NCBI RefSeq assembly: GCF_007565055.1 | Contig: NC_044567.1 | Span: forward strand, 51,980,260-52,044,259 | Reading direction: 5' to 3' | Length of the DNA stretch: 64,000 bases | DNA from: Rhinopithecus roxellana | Taxonomy: Eukaryota; Chordata; Mammalia; Primates; Cercopithecidae | Shown here: piece by piece, positions 55,745-64,000 of the stretch | Layout of the letters: each line of letters begins with the position of its first letter | How positions within the stretch are numbered: position 1 is the stretch's first letter | The notes under the pieces: model-generated | What the model saw: only the letters and a program-made list of their open reading frames with translations | What the model was told of the DNA's origin: nothing | The model's database searches: none | Translations under genes and position numbers: made by a program

Positions 55745-58700
55745 GATCTTAGATTCAAGCCCAAGATCCACATCAGGCCCCAAGTCAACACCAGTGCCCC
55801 AATGGACCTCATGCCCAGCATGAACAAGCCACAGGGAAACATCAGTCCCCAGATAGATAGTCCACAGATGAACATCCAGCCCTGGGTAGATACCAGGCCC
55901 CAAGTTTACTTCCTGCCCCAGAGGGACACCTAAGCCTCAGGTGGACACTAAACTGCAAGTAAACATAAGGTCCCAGCTGGACATCAGTCCTCAGCTGTAC
56001 ACCAGTCCCCAGGTGAATACTTGGTCCCCAGCTGAACATCAAACCTCAGGAGAGCATCAAGTCCCATGTGGACAGAGGCCCAAGTGGAAATCTAGACCCA
56101 CGAGAAACATCAGGTCCCTGAGAGACACATAGGCTCAGGTGAGCACCAAGGCCCTTGATGGAAATGAGGTCCCACATAAAAATCCAGGAGCCAGGTTGGT
56201 ATCACGTCCCAGGTGAATTTTGGACACCTGGCAATCATCAGACCTCAGGTGGACACTGGACTCAAGGTGTACATCAGGACCCAGGTTGCCAGGCCCCAGA
56301 TCGACACCAGGTAATAGGTGGACATCAGGCCACTGGAGGATATGCAGGTGCCAAATGGGTATCTAGCTCTAGGTGGACCCCGCAGGCCTCAGGGAGACAT
56401 CAGGGACCAAGTAGTCACCTAGGCCTCAGGTGGATAAAAAGGCCCCTGGTGAACATCAACCCCCAGGTTGACACCAGGGCCCAGGTGAACACGAGGCTTC
56501 AGATGAAAACCAGGCCCAAGGTGGACATAGGCCCCTGACAGACAACAGGTCTCAGGTGTATAGCTAAGCCCCAGGTTGCTACCAGTTTCCAGGAGAATAT
56601 CCAGGCCTATGGGACACTCAGGCCCCAGGTGGATATAGGCCCCAGTAACACCAGGCCCCAGGTGGACATCAGGGGTCAAGTGGACACACAGGTTCCAGGT
56701 GTCTATCAGGCCCCAGGTATACACCATTTTTGGTACATAAGGTGTACATCAGGCTCACAGGTGGACACCCAGGCCCCATATGGACACCAGCCTATAGGTG
56801 AGCATCAGGCTCCAGGAGGATACCCAGGTGTCAGGTAGCTATCAAGCCCTAACAGGACACCAGGCCCCAGGTGGACATCAGGGCCCAATTGGGCATTCAG
56901 TTCTAGTAGACACCCAAGCCTCAGGTAGCATCAGGCCAAGGTGGATACTAGCCTAGGTGGACATCAGGCCCTAGTTGGACACTAGGCCCTAGGTAGACAC
57001 CTGGGACCTGGTGACCATCAGGTCCCAGATTAACTCCAGGTCTTAGGTGAGCATCTGGTCCCAGTTGGATATCAGACCCCAGGAGCACATCCATCCCCAG
57101 GGATATCAGCTTCTAAGTTGACATCAGGCCACAAGTGGACACTGGGCTTGAGGTGTACATCAGGCCTCAGATGGACACCCAGGCCTCAGGTGTACACCAG
57201 GTTCAGATGGAAATCAAGGCACAGGTAACACCATGCCCTAGGTGGTTACCTAGCTTCAGGTGGACATCAGACCCCAGGTGGACACCTGGGCCTCAGGTGG
57301 TCACAGGCCCTAGGTGGAAACTCAGGCCGCAGGTGCACATCACGCTCCAAGTGGACACCCAAGACCCAAGTTGGTACCCAGGTTCCAGGTGGGCACTGGG
57401 CCCCAGATGAACACCAGGCCCCGGTGGGGCTCCAGGTGGACATCAAGCCTCAGGTAGATAGTCCTCAGGTGGAAATAAGGGCCCAGTTTGACACCACACC
57501 CTGGGTGGATACCTAGGTCTCAGGTGGATGCATAGTCTCCAGTGAACATCAGGCTCAGGTGGACACCCAGGCCCTAGGTGAACACTGGGTCTTAGTGGAC
57601 ATTAGGCCCCAAGTGGACAACCAGCCTTAACATGGACATCAGGCCCTGGTAGACAGCAGGTCCAAGGTGCACATGAGGCTCCAGGTGAACACCGTCCCCA
57701 GGGACACCCTGTCCCCAGGTGAACACCAACACCAAGGAAGACATCCACCTCCACCTGGACACCATTCCCATGTATACCTAGGCCCTATGGGAGCACCAGG
57801 CCCCAAGTGAGTACATAGATCCCTGGTGGCCATCAGGCACCAGGTTGACACCCAGGGCTTAGGTGGACATGAGGCCCAGATGAATGCTAGTCCCCAGGTG
57901 GATAATAGTCCCCAGCATACATCAGGTCCAAGGTTCATACTCAGTCTTCAGGTGAACACTAGGCCCCAGGAGACACCAGACCCCAGGTGGATACCAGGCC
58001 CTAGGCGGACACCAGTCTGCAGGTGGACAGCAGGCCCCCAAAAGGACATTATGCCCATTATGCCCCAGGTTGACACCTAGGCTCCAGGTGGACACTATAC
58101 AGGTGGCTATCTATGCCCCAGGTGGACATCAAGCCTTAGGGGAATTCCTAGTCACCATCTGAACATCAGCCACAGGTGGATGCCCAGGCTCTTGGTGAAT
58201 ATCAGTCTCACATGGAATCAGGCACCAGGTGAACATCAAGCCCCAAGTTGATACCTAGGTTCCTGGTGAACATCAGGACCCAGGTGGCACTCAGGCCCTA
58301 GAAGAACACTCAGGCCAAAAGTGGAAATCAGAACATATATGGACACTCAGGGCCCAGGTGGCTACCAGGCCAGGGGAAAACTCCAGGCTCCAAGTGAACA
58401 ACCTGGCCCCAGTTCCAGGTAGACACTGGAATCCAAATCAGCACCAGGCCCCAGATGGACACCCAGACCTGAGGTGAACATCAGACCCCAGAAGGTCGTC
58501 CGGCCCGAGGTGAACATCAACCCCCAGTGGATACCTAGTCCCCAGGTGGATATCAGGCCCCAGTTTGACTTCAGTCCCTGGGTAGATACCTAGGCCTCAG
58601 GTGGATATCCAGTTCTCTAGGTAAACATCAGGCTCCAGGTGGACCCAGGCCCTAGCTGACTGGGGACTAGTGTTCATATGGGGCCACATGTCCATCTGGA

Positions 58701-59560
58701 CCTTGGTGTCAACTTGGGGCCTGATGTACATCAGATGCCCATGTTCATTTGTAGCCTGATGTCAGCCTGGGAGCTGGTGTTCGCTGGAGGCCTGAAATCC
58801 TCCTGGTGCCTGATGTCCAACTTGGGACTTTGTTTCCACCTGGAGACTGATGCCTACCTGGACCAGATGTCCAACTGGAACAAGATGTCTACCTGTAGCC
58901 TAGAACTTCACCTAAGGCTTGATGTTCCCCAGGGCCTATGCATCTACCTAGGGACTTGTGTCCAGGTGGGGCCTGAGGTCCATCTTGGGCCTGGAATTAA
59001 CCTGGGAGCTGATGTCCACCTGGGGCCTGGGTGTTCCCAGGGACTTGGGTCCATCTGGCCCCAGTAAACATCAGCCTGGGGCCTAGTTGTCCATTTAGAG
59101 ACTGGAGTTTTCACTTAGGCCCTGAAGATCACCTGGTACCCAGGTGTCCACCTGGGACATCAGGCACTAGGTATACGCCCGGGCCCAGGTGAACAGTAGG
59201 CCCTAGAGAACTCCAGACCATATTTAAACATCAAGTCCCAGGTGGATGCCAGGCCCCATGTATACACCAGGCCCCAAGTAGACAGTGGACGCCAGCTGAA
59301 CATCAGCCCCAAGGTTGACACCCATATACAGGTGGATATCAGGCCCCAGATGAATACCTACGCTTCAGGTGTTCATCAGTCCCAGGTGAACATAAGGCCA
59401 GAGATGGACATCAGGCCTCAGGTGCACATCTGGCTCCAGGTAAACATCGGCCTTAGGTGGATACCCAATCCCCAGCGGACATCAGAGGCCAAGTTGACAC
59501 AAAAAATTCCCAGGGGTGTCACTTCCAGTGGACATCCAGGCTCCAGAAATACCCCAGCCC
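55745..59560. repeat. minisatellite with 18-bp unit, ~3.8 kb
   Basis: Degenerate tandem array with consensus AGGTGGACA(T/C)CAGGCCCC, some 200 units with single-base and longer indels. Because 18 is a multiple of three, long frames open in every phase, reading variants of VDIRPQ, RWTSGP or GGHQAP; I do not call them genes. Confidence 0.92.
58658..59155 (-). repeat. inverted block inside the minisatellite
   Basis: The unit appears as GGGGCCTGATGTCCACCT here, the reverse of the flanking array, with a short forward patch near 59,053. Confidence 0.85.
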
Positions 59561-59579
59561 CACCATAACCGTAACCACC

Positions 59580-60360
59580 ATACCGAGAAATGGTAGTTAG
59601 GTCTAAATACCATCATGCTCATGCACACAAAGGATGCTTAGCTATTTTATTCAAAATTACAACTTCATTTATCACTCTGAGCAGCAATGTGCAGAGAGGA
59701 AAGAAAAACCAGGCCTCAAGGAATCCATCCAAAAGAGTTAGATATTACAAGGACAGAAGTCCCCAAATGAAATGTTATAGTTGACTTCGAAAGACTTTAA
59801 AACCCATTAATTTTCTTGCACTTTTGATCCAAAGCATTATTTCCAGAGACTGAACCTAGAAAGATTACTAAGACTGAAGTCTTGTTCCGTCTGGATCCCA
59901 CACTTGAACATCTGTAGGTAGTACACCACATTATACATAGCACTGGCATGACCTGTGTGCATTTAATTTTCTAATACTTGTTCATCTCTGGCATACTTTA
60001 TATATATAGATATATATTACATATATGACATACATACATACACACAAGTACACACACACAAAATATATAAGGGTAGGATAGTATAATTGTGCAATAACAT
60101 TTTTGTGAAAGTGGTGCAAAGTGGATTGCTTTGGCGACCTGCTGGAATGTGCCTCCATTGGCAGAAGTAAGCCTTTCAAAACTAGTCGTTCTCATTTTTC
60201 TCTAGCAAATGGGAATATTAATAATTGAAGATGTGTTGGTATAAAAATAATCATAATCACAATAAAGTGGTGTTAATAATTATATCACAAGATATAATAG
60301 ACATTATTATTATAAGATGTCAAAAAAAGTCATAAAATCTTTGAGATGATTGACACGTTA
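59580..60360. other. AT-rich spacer with TA/CA microsatellite
   Basis: No gene seen. A TATA/CATA/CACA microsatellite lies at about 59,998-60,062. Confidence 0.5.
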
Positions 60361-60361
60361 A

Positions 60362-61503
60362 ATGCAGCCCCTTGTCCGCCCTGGGGCGCCTCTCTAGCTG
60401 GGTTCTTAGCGGTGCTCGCCCTGCTCCGCCTGCTCATCCCAGGTTCCTGCGACCCCGGAGTCGCGCCATGGGAGCGAGGTCCTTTGCCGCGGCCCTAGAC
60501 AAGGACAATGAGGAGGGTGCACGTGGAGTCTCCGCGGAAAGGCTGGACTCTGGGCAGGAGACTTCGCGATGGGCGCAGCCTCATCTGCAAGCCTTGATCA
60601 CTGCCCGGTGCCTGCTGGCCCTGCGAGCTCCGCGGCGGTGGAGCCAGGCCCGCGCTGCAGGCTCTCGGCCCTGCCTGCGGACTCTGTCCTTTGTCTTGAC
60701 CGTGGGACCCGGGCTTCAGCTGGCCCACGGTTCCTGAAATTAGCTGACGATGGTGGGCGTCTGGGACTGGGTCGTGGACCTTGTGCACTGGCCGCTGCGT
60801 CAACAGCCGGGCCTCCCCGCGGTTTGGCTGGCGATGCAGGATTGCACGGGCTCAGGCTCTGCTTGGGTCGCCTGTCGTGGGCGAACCCCGTCACCTTCCA
60901 TCGCGGCCTCACCACGCTGCCCGCTAGTCAGCCGGGTCCCTGCAGGCATTCCTGGGACCCTCCAGCCCCAAGGAGGCATCATCACATCCACTTGCGACAC
61001 CGGGGCCCAGCTGTTGGTGAGCGAGCGGCTGGTGCCTGCCTTTCGTATACCCAGGCAAGTGCTGCTTCCTCCCCAACCCAGGGGCCCGCGCCCGCCTGCA
61101 CCTTCGCCAGGGCTTGCGCTGTGCAAAGTCTCCAGCCAGCCCAGCCCTGCACGTGAGGGGGACTTTACGCTTCCCCCAGAAGATCACCCTCAGCAGGGAT
61201 ACACGGCTATGGAGGATGCAGCGGACACCTTCCAAAGTTTTGTGAGACTCTTCTGCCACGCCACAAAAGTTTCATCATCAGCTGCCGATGACGACTGGGA
61301 ACTCAGTGACCCAATGGGATGTGCACCACCAGTGCCTTTGCTGAGCACCCGCAGTTCTGACCAAGTGAAGCAACCACTTTGTGCTCCTCCTCCTCATGTT
61401 CCACATCCAAAGTTCTCTCACCATTTCTAAGGAGGAGAAATCAAAAGAAACTGAAATCAGAAAGAAAGAGAGAGAAAGAAAGCTGTGAGGAAAAAAAAAA
61501 AAA
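60362..61503 (+). other. CpG-rich block ending in an A tract; possible retrocopy or CpG island
   Basis: GC- and CpG-rich from 60,366 to about 61,180, then less so, ending in a 15-base A run at about 61,490. It holds overlapping open frames at 60569-61156 (195 aa), 60750-61430 (226 aa) and 60372-60737 (121 aa), in different phases. None resembles a family I know, and they may be opened by composition. An intronless shape with an A tract suggests a disabled processed copy, but no AATAAA or target duplication is evident. A first exon of an unknown gene is the alternative. Confidence 0.35.
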
Positions 61504-61504
61504 A

Positions 61505-61800
61505 GCAAAACCTTTTGGAAAGCATAAAATGCCCCAAAGCCAATAACATATTCTTGTCTCTTTAAACCTTCTGCGCTTCTTCCGTGATGAATGATTTATT
61601 TTTTTTTACCACTGGCAATTCGTAATTATTAAATTCTCTGGCATTAATGAATAGAAATTGAATCACATGTGGGAGTGTAATTTGCATTATATGAAGCTTT
61701 TCATATTTAAAAAAATTGTTCAATTTTTCTCCATGGATTAACAATTAATGGGAAATTGTCAAAATTGCTGTGTTAATGTCTCCTGAGATAATTAGATGTG
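61505..61800. other. AT-rich spacer, no feature seen
   Basis: Sharp drop in GC after the A tract; nothing recognised. Confidence 0.4.
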
Positions 61801-61839
61801 AAGAATCAGGAGTCCGGTCTTCAGGACTTCCTTGAGTCG

Positions 61840-62535
61840 ATTTCCACCAGGGGAGAGGGAGCTTCAGGGCGCCTGCTGGGTGATTTGTTTTTCTAAGACC
61901 ACCAGAGCGGGCACAAAAGAACCAGTGAGTAGGCAAGTGTAGGAGCAAAACTGCAAGTTTATTTTGGTCACCTAGCTTCGGGGAAGAAGGTGGGTAGGGA
62001 GAGGTCTGTCGGCCTCCGGCAAATGAGGCCAGCAGAGTCGCCCGTGGAGCTCTCGGACGGAGTTCCAACAGTCCCGACCGCAGTGGGGGAGCTGGGAAGT
62101 CCGTGCGTGCCGTTCGTCTGGAGCAGCTTTTCTAGGAGTGGGAGGGCAATAGGCGGGGCACGGGCGTGTCGGGGGGCGCTCCACAGGTGCGACCAGGTAA
62201 ATCTTGGTCTTCGGATTGACATCACCTGGCGCATGCCTAGTTGGTCTGCACCTTCCCGGGTTGCCTGCTGCATTTTCCCGCGCACGGGAAAAGTTGGGGG
62301 ATGAAGAACCCGGAAGTGCACCATCTTGCCTCAGTTGGTCCAAACACTGGGTCATCTCACCACCCTCCATCAGAACCGATTCTGGACCCCTTCGGGTGAG
62401 AATGGATGGGCTGAGCACATCCACTGAGGCAGGCAGGGCCTCGCTGCAGCCCAGAATGATCGCATGGGCCCCAAGGCGTGGTGTCAGCTGAAAGTTCACT
62501 GACCCGTGAGCCCTCTGCCTCCCTCCTTTGAAAGA
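61840..62535 (-). repeat. left arm of an imperfect inverted repeat, with insert
   Basis: On the - strand it reads GGAGGGAGGCAGAGGGCTCA, then GATGTGCTCAGCCCAT and GGTCCAGAATCGG. After an extra ~470 bases it resumes GCGCCCTGAAGCTCCC and TGGTGGAAATCG. These blocks recur in the same order on the + strand at 62940-63170. Confidence 0.8.
61895..62362 (-). mobile_element. LTR-like insert within the left arm
   Basis: GC-rich on the - strand with AAGATGGTGCACTTCCGGGT, a CpG-rich middle and an AATAAA near its end (about 61,970), the layout of a gammaretroviral-type LTR. The right arm lacks it. Family not recognised. Confidence 0.4.
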
Positions 62536-62939
62536 GCAGTGGGCTGCCCTGATTAGAAAGGGCCTGGGGCTCCTGCAAGCTGATCCCGCTTTCCAGCGCA
62601 CGTGTAAAGAGGTCCAGGGGCGATTCCGAGCTGGCGCCAATGTGACCACACACACTGGCGCACCCCAAAGCAGATGGCGTGAACGTGTGCCACCGACGGC
62701 ATAAGGGGCGATGGCGAAAGAATCTATAGAGTCCAGGCATGTACCCTGTGGAAGTGTTGCACAGGTGACCTTTCCATGAATGCCAGGGAAAATCAAAGGA
62801 CACCTGGGATCTAGTGGCCGCTCAGAAGTTTCAGGGTGTCAGTCCACTCAGGAACAGAGGGGAGTCTCATTCTCAGGAATGAGACTATGTGTGCAGAGGA
62901 AATGCGACCGCACCTGTCCCAGAAGACAAGGACTTATCT

Positions 62940-63170
62940 TTCAAATGAGGAGGGAGGCAGAGGGCTCAGATGCGACAGTGAACTTTCAGTTGACAGCAGG
63001 CCTTGAGGCTTGTGGGATGATTGTGGGTTGCCGAGAGACCCTGCTTGCCTCACTAGATGTGCTCAGCCCATGCTTTCTCACCCGGAGGGTCCAGAATCGG
63101 ATCTGAAGTGGAGTCCCGAGACCCCAGCAGGCACCCTGAAGCTCCCCCTCCTCTGGTGGAAATCGGCTGG
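62940..63170 (+). repeat. right arm of the imperfect inverted repeat
   Basis: GGAGGGAGGCAGAGGGCTCA, GATGTGCTCAGCCCAT, GGTCCAGAATCGG, GCACCCTGAAGCTCCC and TGGTGGAAATCG in order, with only about 10 bases where the left arm carries ~470. Confidence 0.8.
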
Positions 63171-63289
63171 AACTGAAGCAGGTTTGCAGAGAGAAACAAT
63201 CATGACAGGGGTCTCCAGGAAGTGTCTCCCTGATGGACTGGGAAGTGAACCTTATGGAAGACATCCAGCCAGAGCGAGAAGCATCTAAG

Positions 63290-64000
63290 CTCCAGAGAAA
63301 CAGGGGAAACACAGCCAGAGAGAGGACGGAGCAGAGGCCAGAGCCTCATTTTTATGTATTTGATATGAAACTGTGCTTCCTGTTGCCAGAAGGCCTTTCC
63401 TTCTTTATGAATAATCTAAATTTTAATCATTTAGTTTAAAATAAGAGCAATTATCTTATCTATGGAAATCATTTCCTCCTCCTAAACAAAGTAGTACTTA
63501 ACCCATATAAAAGCTGATATCCATGTGCATAGATACCCGCAGCTGCTCTTCATCCATCGTAGCTGGGAAGTCGCTCCTGTCATCCCTGCATGAAGCAGAG
63601 AAGTGGAGCGGGAGTTACCCAGCCTGTGCCCCACCAGGGCTTTTTCAGGTGTGCACATTGGAGAGCAAAACCAGCCTTCAACCTTGCCTCATAGTGCTTC
63701 TGGAAGCACTTCCACACTCTCTGATAGGATCTGGCATAGGCAACAAGAGAGTTGTAAAGTCAAGAGTCTATCTGTGAAGGAGACCATTGTGTGGGTAAAG
63801 GGTTTAGATGTTGTAGTAAACCACTTACTTCTCTCTTTTCCATGTTCCTTGATTATGGCAGAAACATTAGGAAAGAAATCCTGGTTGTGCAACGAAAAAC
63901 AAATTATGCAAATATCAGTAATACATTAAAATGCATTAAAATAAGTCACAGTGAAAGAAGTTATAAAAAATGTTTTCAAGGTTCATCTGTGTTGTAAGGG
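63290..64000. other. unassigned sequence at right edge
   Basis: No repeat or gene recognised. Frames up to 108 codons on both strands show no known motif. Confidence 0.4.

Noticed and set aside
55745..59560. CRISPR-like array
   Set aside because: Units are contiguous and degenerate with no unique spacers, in a primate genome; it is a minisatellite.
60750..61430. 226-codon frame as a real gene
   Set aside because: Overlaps equally long frames in other phases, lacks recognisable domains and lies in CpG-rich sequence that rarely forms stops; kept only as a possible retrocopy.
61972..62796. 274-codon - strand frame over the inverted repeat
   Set aside because: Spans both the repeat arm and the LTR-like insert, so it is a chance frame in GC-rich DNA. 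No retroviral Gag, Pol or Env motif is seen.

Overview
The window is nuclear DNA of a primate, most likely an Old World monkey. It carries intact, split vertebrate genes with GT/AG introns and about 50 Alu elements in its first 54.5 kb. Several of the youngest Alus share substitutions I associate with Old World monkey AluYR-type subfamilies (Alu 5' end reading GGCTCAAGCC, and GATCCGGCCACTG in the right arm). The gene order FNDC8 - NLE1 - UNC45B matches human 17q12.

Layout. (1) 1-8.65 kb: the last three coding exons of FNDC8 on the + strand; its first coding exon must lie left of the window. (2) about 10.0-20.34 kb: a complete NLE1 on the - strand, with 13 coding exons that splice to exactly 485 codons plus a stop, a CpG-rich promoter at about 20.0-20.5 kb and a poly(A) signal at 10,010. 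NLE1 converges on FNDC8 and diverges from UNC45B. (3) 20.5-27.4 kb: a repeat-rich spacer (nested L2 / MaLR LTR / DNA transposon / Alu), then about 2 kb with few repeats upstream of UNC45B holding a perfect CArG box, an E-box and a MEF2-like site. (4) 27.4-54.04 kb: UNC45B on the + strand, 13 coding exons encoding residues 1-652 of an expected ~931. One intron uses a GC donor, and the intron after that exon holds a 740-bp solo HERV-K (HML-2/LTR5-type) LTR with a 5-bp target duplication. (5) 54.5-55.1 kb: a GAAA microsatellite, an odd pyrimidine- and CpG-rich block, then a 100-N assembly gap. (6) 55.2-64 kb: a different landscape with no Alu and no UNC45B exon. It holds an antisense L1 fragment, a ~3.8-kb degenerate minisatellite with an 18-bp unit and an internally inverted block, a CpG-rich island-like block ending in an A-tract, and an imperfect inverted repeat split on one arm by an LTR-like insert.

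Functionally, FNDC8 is a poorly characterised fibronectin type III protein, NLE1 is a WD40 factor of 60S ribosome assembly and UNC45B is the muscle myosin co-chaperone. They are neighbours and not an operon or pathway. I found no convincing new biological system. The most unusual material is the Alu-free region right of the gap, and the simplest reading is that the gap joins sequence that does not continue UNC45B (a misjoin or a rearrangement).
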